Of a stretch of 64,000 nucleotides of DNA, positions 1 through 8,699 are shown one piece after another. Below the pieces are notes generated by a model that worked only from the letters and a program-made list of their open reading frames with translations, ran no database searches and was not told the DNA's origin. The stretch lies in contig DIRT01000008.1 of the NCBI GenBank assembly GCA_002427605.1, forward strand, positions 62,914-126,913. The letters are read 5' to 3'. Both the position numbers and the translations under genes were made by a program. How positions within the stretch are numbered: the first letter of the stretch is position 1; each line of letters opens with the position of its first letter. Origin of the DNA: Bacteroidales bacterium UBA5429 (GTDB lineage: Bacteria; Bacteroidota; Bacteroidia; Bacteroidales; WCHB1-69).

Positions 1-1
1 G

Positions 2-631
2 GTTGCAGCACCTTCACTATTTACAGGAGATTTGCTGGTTGATGACCACACTTCCGGAGGAAACAATAATGGAGTTATTGACTATGGAGAGAGAGTCCAT
101 TTGGTTGTTCCGGTTGAGAACTTTGGAGATGCTCCGGCAGAACCGGGATTACTCAAACTGGAAAGCTTGAGAAATCATTTGAGCGTATATCGCACTCTTA
201 GTCCTGTTGGAGAAATACTCCCACTACAAGTGGAAAATAATCATATCGAAGTGTCGGTTAAACCATCAGTCTATCAACCTTGTGTTGATTTAGTCAGAAT
301 TACCTATTTGTCAGGGCAGTACAGTTACCAAAGAGTGTATGAAGTGAGTATAGCTGGTGGCACTTCATCAATTGATGAGGTGACTGCCGATCAACTGCTG
401 ATTTATCCTAATCCAACGGCAGATCAATTGAATCTGGTTCTCTCTGAACAACGAGTGGAGGGAGATCTTAACTACGTGATCTGCAACTCAGTTGGAGCAG
501 TAGTATCAAGAGGAACAATTTCAGAAACAAGAACAACTATTAATGTAGAATCATTGACAACCGGATTCTATTTTATACAAATTTTACAAAATAATAATCT
601 AATTTTTAACCAAAAAATAATCAAGAAATAG
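2..631 (+). CDS. C-terminal part of a secreted protein with a type IX secretion sorting domain (5' truncated)
   Basis: The open frame enters from the left window edge, so only about 209 C-terminal residues are seen. The first ~100 residues are a beta-rich module of the kind with the phrase NGVIDYGERVHLVV, common behind catalytic domains of secreted Bacteroidota peptidases. The last ~80 residues form a typical type A T9SS sorting domain: the YPNPTADQLNL start, a GFYFIQI segment, and a basic KIIKK end. Such proteins cross the outer membrane through the type IX system and are released or anchored at the surface. The catalytic part is outside the window, so the activity is unknown. The stop is followed one base later by surE. 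Confidence 0.8.
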   Translation, partial: VAAPSLFTGDLLVDDHTSGGNNNGVIDYGERVHLVVPVENFGDAPAEPGLLKLESLRNHLSVYRTLSPVGEILPLQVENNHIEVSVKPSVYQPCVDLVRITYLSGQYSYQRVYEVSIAGGTSSIDEVTADQLLIYPNPTADQLNLVLSEQRVEGDLNYVICNSVGAVVSRGTISETRTTINVESLTTGFYFIQILQNNNLIFNQKIIKK

Positions 632-632
632 T

Positions 633-1406
633 ATGCAAAACAATAAACCATTAATTTTAGTTACCAATGATGATGGACACGAAGCCAAGGGATTGGCAGC
701 TTTGATTGAAGCAGCAGCCTCTTTTGGAGAAGTGGTTGTCATTTCACCGGATGGACCGCGATCGGGAATGAGTCATGCCATAACTACGATTGTCCCACTG
801 CGCATTGAACAATATAAAAATGAGAATGGAATATCTTTTTATAAAACCAACGGAACGCCGGTAGATTGTATCAAATTAGCACAAAAAGTAGTCTTACGAA
901 ACAGAAAAATAGATCTGGTGCTTTCAGGGATTAATCATGGAGCCAACTCTTCAGTAAGTCTTCTTTATTCCGGGACGATGGCAGCTGCCATTGAAGCCAG
1001 TTTTGAGAATATTCCCGCTATAGGGTTTTCATTACTGGATTATTCACCGAATGCTAATTTTGATGCTGCCACAAAAATAGCATCAAACATCATTGAAAAA
1101 GCACTCAAGGATGGAATTCCCGCTCATACCAGCCTCAATGTCAATATTCCTAAACAACCGATAGAGAAAATAGCAGGGATTAAAGTAACCCGACAAACGA
1201 AAGGATACTGGAATGAGGATTTGGTGGAGCAATTTGATCCTTACGGCAGACCTTATTATTGGCTTGTCGGAGAGTTGGTCGATACCGATCATGGTGAAGA
1301 TAGTTGTGAATGGGCATTGCGAAATAATTATGTTTCGGTTCAGCCGGTTCAATTCGATTTAACAGCACATCAACATATTAATTCATTAAAAAAATGGGAA
1401 GAATAG
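633..1406 (+). CDS. surE: 5'/3'-nucleotidase SurE
   Basis: 257 residues, the usual length. SurE is a metal-dependent phosphatase that dephosphorylates nucleoside 5'- and 3'-monophosphates. The N-terminus has the metal-binding NDDG motif (residues 12-15), followed by the SGMSHA loop (~45), SGINHG (~98) and YSGT (~112), all family hallmarks. The ATG lies one base after the preceding stop and the 3' end overlaps the next gene by 13 bp, so translation is probably coupled. Recognition is secure. Confidence 0.95.
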   Translation: MQNNKPLILVTNDDGHEAKGLAALIEAAASFGEVVVISPDGPRSGMSHAITTIVPLRIEQYKNENGISFYKTNGTPVDCIKLAQKVVLRNRKIDLVLSGINHGANSSVSLLYSGTMAAAIEASFENIPAIGFSLLDYSPNANFDAATKIASNIIEKALKDGIPAHTSLNVNIPKQPIEKIAGIKVTRQTKGYWNEDLVEQFDPYGRPYYWLVGELVDTDHGEDSCEWALRNNYVSVQPVQFDLTAHQHINSLKKWEE

Positions 1407-1693
1407 TAGAAAAATTGAGAAAAGATTCAGTATGGATGGGGATATTTTTAGGAACTGTTGCTCCGCTCCTGTTATTTGGTTTGTTAAGACTGATTCTTTT
1501 TTTTATTGAACAAAAAACAGGAAAAATTGGGGTGGTCTCCATTCAAAAATTGCTTATTATAAGTATTTTACCCAATCTGTTTATTTTGAGATATTACCTC
1601 CTGAAATTAAAATATGATTTAACAGGAAAAGGAATTGTAACAGTTACGTTTATTATAGCAGTGATATTCGCTATCCTTGAATTTACTCTGTAA
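1394..1693 (+). CDS. small inner-membrane protein of unknown function
   Basis: 99 residues with about three hydrophobic segments (roughly 14-37, 47-66 and 76-97) and a basic N-terminus. I recognise no domain. Its start overlaps the end of surE by 13 bp, which argues that it is a real cotranscribed gene. Small membrane proteins at this position after surE are familiar from Bacteroidota genomes, but I cannot assign a role. Confidence 0.7.
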   Translation: MGRIVEKLRKDSVWMGIFLGTVAPLLLFGLLRLILFFIEQKTGKIGVVSIQKLLIISILPNLFILRYYLLKLKYDLTGKGIVTVTFIIAVIFAILEFTL

Positions 1694-1743
1694 AGTGATT
1701 TATTATCGCAAAAGTTGTTTAAACTATTAAATAAATTTATAAT

Positions 1744-4700
1744 ATGGCCATTTGTCAGAAAACACGTTTATTTGTTGAGAAAAAAGAGGGTTTTAGAGTG
1801 GAAGCACTGGAACTCCTTCATGAGTTAAACCGCAATTTGCATTTGAATCTCTCATCATTGAGATTGATCAATATTTATGATCTTTTCAATATTGATTCGG
1901 AGCTGTTGGAAAAATCAAAGAGACAGGTGTTTTCCGAACCGGTGACCGATACCCTTTTTGATCAGTTTGATCATCAAAATCATCGCTGCTTTGCGATTGA
2001 ACTTCAGGATGGACAGTTTGACCAACGGGCAGATAGTGCGATGCAATGTTTGGGATTGATAGATCCGGACAATGAAGCGCTGGTGAAAAGTGCCAAATTA
2101 TTGGTTTTTGAGGAGAATCTTTCAGATGAGATACTCAACAGAATCAAAAAGTATTGCATCAATGAGGTAGAAGCCAAAGAGAAAAACATGAATATCCTGG
2201 ATCACACCGAAAATATTCATGTGGAAGAGATTCCAATCCATCACGGATTTATTAACTTTTCTCCTGAAAAGGTTGCTCAATTCAGAGATGCATTGCAATT
2301 GGCGATGTCTTTTGAGGATCTCCTATTTGTGCAACGTTACTTTAAAGAAGAGGAACGTAGAGATCCTTCAGATACAGAGATCAGAGTATTAGACACTTAC
2401 TGGAGTGACCACTGTCGACATACTACCTTTGAAACGGAATTGAAAAATATCACTTTTACTCCTTCTCAATTTGAAGATCAACTGCAAGATGCTTTCAATC
2501 AATATCTTGAGTTAAGAGAAAATGTACATCAGTCTAAAAAACCGATGACGCTGATGGATATGGCCACCATTTGCGGTAAGCATGAGCGTAAAATCGGCAA
2601 TTTGGACGATATGGAGATTTCTGAAGAGGTGAACGCTTGCAGTATTTATATCGATGTGGACGTGGATGGTAAAACAGAGCAATGGCTCTTGATGTTTAAG
2701 AATGAAACCCACAATCACCCTACAGAGATTGAACCTTTTGGCGGTGCATCCACCTGTGTGGGCGGTGCCATCAGAGACCCGCTCAGTGGTAGAAGCTACG
2801 TTTATCAGGCTCTACGAGTAACCGGTGCAGCTGATATTACCGAGCCGATAGAAAATACCATTGAAGGGAAACTGCCTCAACAGGTGATTTCTAAAACTGC
2901 CGCCCAAGGCTACTCTTCCTACGGCAATCAGATTGGACTGGCTGCTACTCACGTCAGAGAGATCTACCACGAGGGGTATAAAGCCAAAAGAATGGAGATT
3001 GGGGCTGTAGTGGGAGCGGTTCCGGCTCATTATGTACGTCGTGAAACGCCATCTCCCGGGGATGTGGTGATTATGTTTGGGGGCAGAACAGGAAGAGATG
3101 GAATCGGTGGAGCAACCGGATCCTCTAAGGAACACACTACCGAATCGTTGGAAGTAAGCGCTGCGGAAGTGCAAAAAGGAAATGCTCCGGAAGAGCGAAA
3201 GATCCAGAGATTATTCAGAAAACCTCACGTAACGAAATTGATTAAAAAATCGAACGATTTTGGAGCGGGCGGAGTGAGTGTGGCGATTGGAGAGTTGGCA
3301 GATGGATTGGAAATCGATCTGAATGCCGTGAAAACCAAATACAAAGGATTGAATGGTACGGAAATAGCGATTAGTGAGTCGCAAGAGAGAATGAGCGTTG
3401 TGGTGGCTCCCGAAGATCAGGAACTCTTTATGTCCTACTGCGCGGAGGAGAATATCGAAGCTGTAGTGATTGCTAAAGTAACCGACACAAACCGACTGCT
3501 CATCAACTGGAATGGGTATCCTATCGTGAACTTATGCCGCGATTTTATCAATAGTTCAGGCGTTAGGCAGCAGGCTGACGTAACCGTGAACCCAATTCAA
3601 GAGAACTTTATGGAGCCTCTTCCCGTGAAAGGGGATACGTTAGCAGAGCAAGTATATGAGCGTTTGGGCGACCTGAATGTGGCATCCCAAAAGGGAATGA
3701 TTGAGATGTTTGACTCTACCATCGGTGCTTCTACGGTATTGATGCCTTTCGGAGGGAAACATCAACTCACTGAAACACAGGCAAGTGTGCAAAAAATTCC
3801 GGTGAGAAACGGCCTTACTTCTACTTGTTCCATCATGAGTTACGGGTACAATCCGTTTATTTCTGAGCGCTCTCCTTTCCATGGTGCCCAGCTGGCTATC
3901 CTCGAATCGATGGCTAAAATTGTGGCTGTTGGAGGCGATTATTCCAATATCCGATTCACCTTTCAAGAGTATTTTGAGAAGCTGGGGAACACGCCTGAGA
4001 AATGGGGTAAGCCGTTTGCAGCGCTGTTGGGTGCAATCCGGATTCAAAATCAGTTTCACCTTCCATCTATCGGAGGTAAGGACTCTATGAGTGGTACGTT
4101 CCACGATTTGAATGTACCCCCCACTTTGGTCTCATTCGCAATTACTACTGGTAATGCGGCTCACATCATCTCTCCCCAATTTAAAGATATTAATAATAAA
4201 ATTTATATAATAGGGGGGAAGGTAGTTCAAAACGGTGTAGTTAACGTAGAGCAGGCTAAGTTAGTGTTTAGCTTTGTGCACGAGCAGGTCATACAGAAAA
4301 GGATCGTGTCGGCGTTTGCCGTTCAAATGGGTGGTATTGTGGAAGCTTTAGCGAAAATGAGTTTCGGAAATGATCTCGGGTTTAACATCACAACCGATGA
4401 GGATCTTTTCGGATATCGATACGGAAGCTTTGTTGTGGAGAGTACAGAAACCCTGGATTTTCCTGATGCGGTGCTGTTGGGAAGGGTAGATCATCAATGG
4501 AGGATCAATCAGCAGCCGATCGATAAGAAAAAAGCATTGCAAGCCTGGAGGAAAACCTTTGCGTCAATCTATCCCGAAACGGTACCCGCAATGGATCACG
4601 GTAAAGTGTTGGTGAAGCAGGAGTATCACAAACCGATTACCTATCAACCCTATCCTTCTAAAACAGAGAAGGTTAAGGTATTGATTCCGGTTTTTCCCGG

Positions 4701-5469
4701 TACCAACTGCGATTATGATACTGCACGCGCATTTGAACAGGCAGGTGCAGAAACCAAACTCCTGATTTTCAAAAACTTAACCTCTAAAGATATTCAGGAG
4801 TCGATCGACCAATTGGCATTGTCGATAGATCAGTCCCATATTTTGACGTTGAGTGGCGGATTTAGTTCCGGAGATGAACCGGACGGCAGTGGCAAGTTTA
4901 TCGCCAATGTTTTGAATAACGAGAAGATCAAAGCGGCGATTGAGCGACATTTAGCCAAAAAACATCTCATTATCGGTATCTGTAACGGATTCCAGGCTCT
5001 GATAAAATCAGGATTATTGCCCGGTGGCAAGTTGGGTGATCTTTCTGAAAATTCACCCACATTGTACAGAAACGATATCAATCGACATATTTCGCACATT
5101 GCACAAACAGTAGTAACTTCCCATAACTCTCCCTGGCTCTCCTCTTTCAAACCGGGAGAAATACACAAGGTGGCACTCTCTCACGGGGAAGGCAAGTTGG
5201 TGGTTTCAGATCAGCAAGCGCAAGAGTGGTTTGACAAAGGACAAGTGGCATTCCAGTATTGTAATGATCTCGGAGAACCCACGATGGATACCCCATTCAA
5301 TCCCAATGGTTCTCACTTTGCCATTGAGGGTATTGTTTCACCCTGCGGACTCATTTTAGGTAAAATGGGACACAGCGAACGCGCCGGAAAGGATATCTTC
5401 AAGAATATCGAAGGCAATCACAATCAACCCATTTTCAAAAATGGGGTGAACTACTTTTTGGAAAAGTAG
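1744..5469 (+). CDS. purL: phosphoribosylformylglycinamidine synthase, large single-chain form
   Basis: 1241 residues, the long PurL in which synthetase and glutaminase are fused. It catalyses the ATP- and glutamine-dependent conversion of FGAR to FGAM in purine synthesis. The central part contains NETHNHPTEIEPFGGA and the nucleotide loop GGRTGRDGIGGATGSS (~445-460). The C-terminal class I amidotransferase has FPGTNCDYD, the nucleophile in GICNGFQAL (Cys ~1080) and SHGEGKL (His ~1147). No TAnnTTTG promoter is evident in the short upstream gap. A hairpin follows the stop. A short AT-rich patch at 4180-4215 stays in frame. Confidence 0.97.
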   Translation: MAICQKTRLFVEKKEGFRVEALELLHELNRNLHLNLSSLRLINIYDLFNIDSELLEKSKRQVFSEPVTDTLFDQFDHQNHRCFAIELQDGQFDQRADSAMQCLGLIDPDNEALVKSAKLLVFEENLSDEILNRIKKYCINEVEAKEKNMNILDHTENIHVEEIPIHHGFINFSPEKVAQFRDALQLAMSFEDLLFVQRYFKEEERRDPSDTEIRVLDTYWSDHCRHTTFETELKNITFTPSQFEDQLQDAFNQYLELRENVHQSKKPMTLMDMATICGKHERKIGNLDDMEISEEVNACSIYIDVDVDGKTEQWLLMFKNETHNHPTEIEPFGGASTCVGGAIRDPLSGRSYVYQALRVTGAADITEPIENTIEGKLPQQVISKTAAQGYSSYGNQIGLAATHVREIYHEGYKAKRMEIGAVVGAVPAHYVRRETPSPGDVVIMFGGRTGRDGIGGATGSSKEHTTESLEVSAAEVQKGNAPEERKIQRLFRKPHVTKLIKKSNDFGAGGVSVAIGELADGLEIDLNAVKTKYKGLNGTEIAISESQERMSVVVAPEDQELFMSYCAEENIEAVVIAKVTDTNRLLINWNGYPIVNLCRDFINSSGVRQQADVTVNPIQENFMEPLPVKGDTLAEQVYERLGDLNVASQKGMIEMFDSTIGASTVLMPFGGKHQLTETQASVQKIPVRNGLTSTCSIMSYGYNPFISERSPFHGAQLAILESMAKIVAVGGDYSNIRFTFQEYFEKLGNTPEKWGKPFAALLGAIRIQNQFHLPSIGGKDSMSGTFHDLNVPPTLVSFAITTGNAAHIISPQFKDINNKIYIIGGKVVQNGVVNVEQAKLVFSFVHEQVIQKRIVSAFAVQMGGIVEALAKMSFGNDLGFNITTDEDLFGYRYGSFVVESTETLDFPDAVLLGRVDHQWRINQQPIDKKKALQAWRKTFASIYPETVPAMDHGKVLVKQEYHKPITYQPYPSKTEKVKVLIPVFPGTNCDYDTARAFEQAGAETKLLIFKNLTSKDIQESIDQLALSIDQSHILTLSGGFSSGDEPDGSGKFIANVLNNEKIKAAIERHLAKKHLIIGICNGFQALIKSGLLPGGKLGDLSENSPTLYRNDINRHISHIAQTVVTSHNSPWLSSFKPGEIHKVALSHGEGKLVVSDQQAQEWFDKGQVAFQYCNDLGEPTMDTPFNPNGSHFAIEGIVSPCGLILGKMGHSERAGKDIFKNIEGNHNQPIFKNGVNYFLEK

Positions 5470-5474
5470 GCGTT

Positions 5475-5495
5475 ATTTCGGATTTCGGATTTCGG
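5475..5495. repeat. three tandem copies of ATTTCGG
   Basis: Perfect 7-bp unit repeated three times directly behind purL, on the distal side of the cassette array. A degenerate A/G-rich repeat also flanks the other side of the array (8732-8770). No function is evident. Confidence 0.7.
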
Positions 5496-5510
5496 AATGA
5501 AATGTCGAAA

Positions 5511-5537
5511 GTTATTCAATTACGAATAACATTTTTG
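5511..5537 (+). terminator. hairpin behind purL, probable terminator
   Basis: A perfect 7-bp stem, GTTATTC (5511-5517) with GAATAAC (5524-5530), 6-base loop, followed by ATTTTTG. It lies 42 bp after the purL stop. The T-tract is short, so efficiency is uncertain. Confidence 0.5.
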
Positions 5538-5613
5538 TGTTATTTATTTTAGAACATGACCTTTAATTTTTTCTTCTTCTTTTTGAAATAAAAAAAATTA
5601 GGGGGCAGAAAAG

Positions 5614-5695
5614 GTGTCCCTTTTTTGTTATATCATTTCCCCACTCTGGAATGTTGTTCTTTGTGGGAAATTGGTGAACGGACACGATGTTAGCG
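5614..5695 (-). repeat. attC-like palindrome, distal end of array (imperfect)
   Basis: Outer stem GTGTCC (5614-5619) with GGACAC (5680-5685). Inner stem ATTTCCCCAC (5635-5644) with GTGGGAAAT (5663-5671) and one bulged C. On the minus strand the box CGCTAAC (5689-5695 complement) opens the site. No matching GTTRRRY box is visible on the other side (about 5600-5612), so the outer end is degenerate or lost. Confidence 0.5.
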
Positions 5696-5709
5696 GTTGT
5701 GCATTTATG

Positions 5710-6324
5710 TCAATCTCTTTTTCCCATTTCCACACTCGGTTCCCATATCGAAATTGCAATGTTTTTTTTGTTCTTATTCCAAGTTTTAAAGTCTTCAAAA
5801 TTTTCAATTCCCTCGTCAATTACAGCCTGATAAATGTCTATTCCTGAATATTTCTCACTCCTCTGCTCGCTTTCCCATTTTATTTTCAAAATTATTTGTC
5901 TTTGCTTTTCGGTCAAAACTGATTTTATTTTTTCGGTTACACGCTCAATTACGCCAGCATAAGCCGATTCGTTTTTAATGTGTATAATGTCAATCGTCCA
6001 AATGCGTTCCTGCGTTTCCTCATACCACAAGTGCCACTCCAAACACATATCATCTGCGTCTAACAGATTTCTGTATGTGACTTTTTTTATTTTAGGATTT
6101 CGGCTGATTTGAGCAATTGCACTGAAACTTTTTTCAATAGAAAAATCATTCGAGTAGGTATGAAAATCAATGTCTAACTTATTCATTAAAAGTCCTGTCT
6201 TTACAGAACCGACCAAATTGCAAGTTGAATTTAGATTTTCCCAAGTTTTTTGAATTTCCAACTCGGCAATAATTTCAAATGCCTTTTCTATATTTCTTTT
6301 CGAGATACTTTCTAAATTTTCCAT
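5710..6324 (-). CDS. nucleotidyltransferase-like protein of unknown function (cassette 3)
   Basis: 204 residues. Residues ~38-56 read GSVKTGLLMNKLDIDFHTY, an arrangement (G-S, then D-x-D about 12 residues later) seen in the nucleotidyltransferase fold. A further acidic-hydrophobic strand, WTIDIIHI (~111), could supply the third carboxylate. Proteins of this type recur as uncharacterised genes in Bacteroidota. It has no membrane segment or signal peptide. The start lies about 55 bp after the end of the 6373-6503 palindrome with no obvious promoter of its own, and the stop is 14 bp from the distal box. Substrate unknown; a nucleotide- or RNA-modifying role is inference from the motif only. Confidence 0.6.
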   Translation of the reverse strand: MENLESISKRNIEKAFEIIAELEIQKTWENLNSTCNLVGSVKTGLLMNKLDIDFHTYSNDFSIEKSFSAIAQISRNPKIKKVTYRNLLDADDMCLEWHLWYEETQERIWTIDIIHIKNESAYAGVIERVTEKIKSVLTEKQRQIILKIKWESEQRSEKYSGIDIYQAVIDEGIENFEDFKTWNKNKKNIAISIWEPSVEMGKRD

Positions 6325-6372
6325 ATTATCTACTTATTTCTGTCGGTTCAAACTGCACTACCTTGGCATTAC

Positions 6373-6503
6373 CGCTAACGGTTGAGGCTATATGCAGTGG
6401 CAAAATTTACGCACGCCGTTTGCACAAAGTACTTTGGTGCAAACTTACTAAAAATTTTAATATAGCGTACCCTCCTCGCCATTGCATATAGCCTATGTTA
6501 GGT
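6373..6503 (-). repeat. attC-like palindrome between cassettes 2 and 3
   Basis: 131 bp. Boxes on the plus strand: CGCTAAC (6373-6379) and GTTAGGT (6497-6503, a full GTTRRRY). Outer stem: 6386-6401 pairs with 6478-6493 at 15 of 16 positions, the exception being a G/T-type mismatch. Central stem: GTTTGCAC (6418-6425) with GTGCAAAC (6437-6444). Minus-strand reading is ACCTAAC ... GTTAGCG. Confidence 0.75.
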
Positions 6504-6516
6504 GCAGGTGTTATTG

Positions 6517-7704
6517 TTAATATAACATTCCAAAAAGCCAAAGTGGAATTTTGTTTTTGTGTCCGATTTCAATGTCGTCAGCCACAACAAAGCTGTGTGG
6601 AATATCTTTAATCTGCTCAAAAGTCTTATTTTTACCACCAACTTCAAAAGTGTATTTATCAACCATAAAATCGCCTTTCGGTGCAAGAACTACATCAGAA
6701 ATTGCATTCAACTGATTTACAAAAAACGTTTCTCTTATACTACCAATATTTGTGTTATTGCCGTAAATATAGGATAAATTAGTATTGTTCATTAAGACTT
6801 TGTCGGGTTTCGTCAGGTCACCAATTCGTTTGTTTTTATAAGAAATCAGGTTCAGCAACTTTGCATTTTCCAATAAGGATAAATATTTAACCGTATTGTT
6901 TCTGTTGCTGTCTATTGCTACTGCTAAATCTGTGATATTGGGTGTGTATGGAACTAATGTGGCGAGAATTGCCATTAGTTTTTTCAATTTGTATCGACTT
7001 TCAAATTCAATATTCTCAATTGCCGGCACATCTACGTCAATCACGTTGTTTATCGCTTCTTGCAATTTCTGCTCGTATTTTCTTAATCCCTCTTTATAAA
7101 ACAAATAATAGCCGTTTTTTAGGTATTTTTTGAATAACGGCATTATTTTCACGTTTTCTGTGATTTTAAATGCGATATTTTGGTGGTTTTCTACAATTTC
7201 CTCTAATGAGAACGTTGAAAAATCACCCACTTTTTCAAACTTCAAAAATTCCCGAAAAGACAAGCCCTCTAAATTTTCATAAACAACCCTCCTTGACAAG
7301 TCCGTCGTTGATTTGTAAATTTGCAAAAGTGAAGAACCTGTAAATACGATTTTTAATTTTGGAAAACTATCGTAAATGTTTTTAATTTCTTTTGCCCAAT
7401 TAGGATAATGGTGTATTTCATCTAAAAACAGATGCGTTCCACCATTCATATAAAATTCATTAGCCAATTCGAGTATAGTGTGATTAGCAAACCAAGTATT
7501 ATCCAAACTAGCGAAAAGTGCTTCGTCTTTCTTTGCAAAAGTAGTCTTTATATGTTGCAACAATAGGGTAGTTTTCCCAACGCCTTTTGCACCAACAATA
7601 GCGATACATCGCTCATTCCAGTCAATATTCGGATAAAGATAGCGAAAAGTACTTGCATCTGTTTCCTGTAATAACCGCAGATAAATTTTTACTAAACTGT
7701 CCAT
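6517..7704 (-). CDS. AAA ATPase with DUF4143-type C-terminal domain (cassette 2)
   Basis: 395 residues. N-terminal P-loop domain with Walker A GAKGVGKTT (~38-46), Walker B HLFLDEIHH (~91-99) and a sensor-like FTGSS (~120). The C-terminal part has the DUF4143 pattern of a winged-helix-like middle and a late FEVGGKNKTFEQI segment, which in this family resembles a PD-(D/E)xK fold. The family is very common in bacterial accessory DNA and its cellular role is mostly unsettled. The gene appears intact. Its leader holds its own TAnnTTTG promoter, and the stop is 13 bp from the attC-like box. Confidence 0.85.
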   Translation of the reverse strand: MDSLVKIYLRLLQETDASTFRYLYPNIDWNERCIAIVGAKGVGKTTLLLQHIKTTFAKKDEALFASLDNTWFANHTILELANEFYMNGGTHLFLDEIHHYPNWAKEIKNIYDSFPKLKIVFTGSSLLQIYKSTTDLSRRVVYENLEGLSFREFLKFEKVGDFSTFSLEEIVENHQNIAFKITENVKIMPLFKKYLKNGYYLFYKEGLRKYEQKLQEAINNVIDVDVPAIENIEFESRYKLKKLMAILATLVPYTPNITDLAVAIDSNRNNTVKYLSLLENAKLLNLISYKNKRIGDLTKPDKVLMNNTNLSYIYGNNTNIGSIRETFFVNQLNAISDVVLAPKGDFMVDKYTFEVGGKNKTFEQIKDIPHSFVVADDIEIGHKNKIPLWLFGMLY

Positions 7705-7741
7705 AAAAATGTCTTTTGTATTCCATTGAGTATATCAAATG

Positions 7742-7749
7742 CAAAAATA
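7742..7749 (-). promoter_or_regulatory. TAnnTTTG promoter element of the ATPase cassette
   Basis: TATTTTTG on the minus strand, 38 bp before the ATPase start codon. No clear -33 TTTG. It suggests cassette 2 can be expressed independently of its position in the array. Confidence 0.55.
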
Positions 7750-7839
7750 CAAAATGTTTTTTATAAATAGCACTTTTGCGATAAAAATGTTTTCTATATA
7801 TAGCAATAAATGATTTCCATTGTTGCATCGTTCACTTGT

Positions 7840-7970
7840 ACTTAACGGTCGCGGCTATGAGCAGTGGCGGATTTCGGAGCTGCGTCTGTATCCCACGTGC
7901 CGAATTTGCTGCGAGACGAGACGTTGAACACGCTACAAACCCCGCCATTGCTTATGAGCCGTTGTTGGCA
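7840..7970 (-). repeat. attC-like palindrome between cassettes 1 and 2
   Basis: 131 bp, exactly as long as the palindrome at 6373-6503. Boxes on the plus strand: ACTTAAC (7840-7846, a full RYYYAAC) and GTTGGCA (7964-7970). Outer stem: 7853-7870 pairs with 7942-7960 apart from two G/T-type mismatches and one unpaired C, resembling the extrahelical bases of attC sites. The outer stem resembles that of the other palindrome (GGCTAT...GCAGTGGC), but the interior differs. Confidence 0.75.
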
Positions 7971-7977
7971 GCTGCCG

Positions 7978-8463
7978 TTAATTTACTGTTTTTATTCCAT
8001 ATTGATGTAAACAATCTTGTATTAAAGGCATTATTATTGGCATCATTTGTTCTTGTGACATTTTATCATGTTTCCATGATTCCTCAAGTGTATACTTCTC
8101 GGTATACTTATCTACAAAACATTTGGCAACAAGTCTTGCAGTATCGGGATTTGTACTTTTTAATAAATTGGAACTATTTATTACTTGTTGCATCATTTGT
8201 TCCTTTTGCTCACTTGTCCATTCCTTTTTCTCATCTTTGTTATCAAAATTGTAAGGATTTAGTGATGGAATAATCAAGTTAAAAACGCCCCAAATCATTA
8301 AAGCAATTCCACCAATCTTCATAAACTTGCCAAACTTTTGATGCCATTTTATCATTTTTGGGTCATCTTTTTTAGGATTTATAACTTTAAATCCAAGTAA
8401 TGCTGCATATAATCCACCAAAAATCAAAATGAAATCTGAAATGTAAGGTAAAATCTTAATCAT
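7978..8463 (-). CDS. membrane protein of unknown function (cassette 1, second gene)
   Basis: 161 residues. Two hydrophobic segments (about 5-27 and 47-66) flank a short basic loop; then a charged, soluble tail of about 95 residues containing two cysteines (~114 and ~153). I recognise no family. The stop codon lies 7 bp from the GTTGGCA box of the adjacent palindrome, the usual spacing for a cassette gene. It follows the small membrane gene by 23 bp, so both are probably made from one transcript and may act together at the inner membrane. Confidence 0.65.
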   Translation of the reverse strand: MIKILPYISDFILIFGGLYAALLGFKVINPKKDDPKMIKWHQKFGKFMKIGGIALMIWGVFNLIIPSLNPYNFDNKDEKKEWTSEQKEQMMQQVINSSNLLKSTNPDTARLVAKCFVDKYTEKYTLEESWKHDKMSQEQMMPIIMPLIQDCLHQYGIKTVN

Positions 8464-8486
8464 AATCTTAGTTTATTTAATGTATT

Positions 8487-8666
8487 TTATTTATTTGCAT
8501 ATCTACCTATCAAAACGAAAATCAATAATCCAATTAATCCAGTAAGTCCAATTATCCAGTAATTAATCTCGCCATATTTCATTTTCATTACATATCCACC
8601 TAGAATTAATCCTCCAGTCAGTGCTATAATACATAATATCAATTGTCTTTTTCCAAATAGTTTCAT
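8487..8666 (-). CDS. small two-helix membrane protein (cassette 1, first gene)
   Basis: 59 residues with two transmembrane helices (about 8-25 and 34-55) joined by a short polar loop and ending in a basic tail. A longer frame opens at 8717, but that start would lie inside the -7 element at 8715-8722, so the ATG at 8666 is preferred. It starts 33 bp after the proposed recombination point. Function unknown; the pairing with the next membrane gene is the only clue. Confidence 0.6.
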   Translation of the reverse strand: MKLFGKRQLILCIIALTGGLILGGYVMKMKYGEINYWIIGLTGLIGLLIFVLIGRYANK

Positions 8667-8692
8667 ATCGAAGTGCGATTTTTTTCGGTTGC

Positions 8693-8699
8693 TGCCAAC
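8693..8699 (-). other. proximal core box of the cassette array
   Basis: GTTGGCA on the minus strand, continuing as GTTGGCAGCAACC (8699 down to 8687). It matches the box at the 3' end of cassette 1 (GTTGGCAGCTGCC, 7964-7976) at 11 of 13 positions. No palindrome is visible on its upstream side, so it could mark an attI-type or ancestral insertion point. Confidence 0.55.

Noticed and set aside
5614..5847. 77-codon plus-strand frame after purL
   Set aside because: It lies over the distal palindrome and antisense to the nucleotidyltransferase-like gene; no protein features.
7836..8273. 145-codon plus-strand frame covering the cassette palindrome
   Set aside because: It runs through the 131-bp palindrome and antisense to the better-supported membrane gene; no promoter and no recognisable protein.
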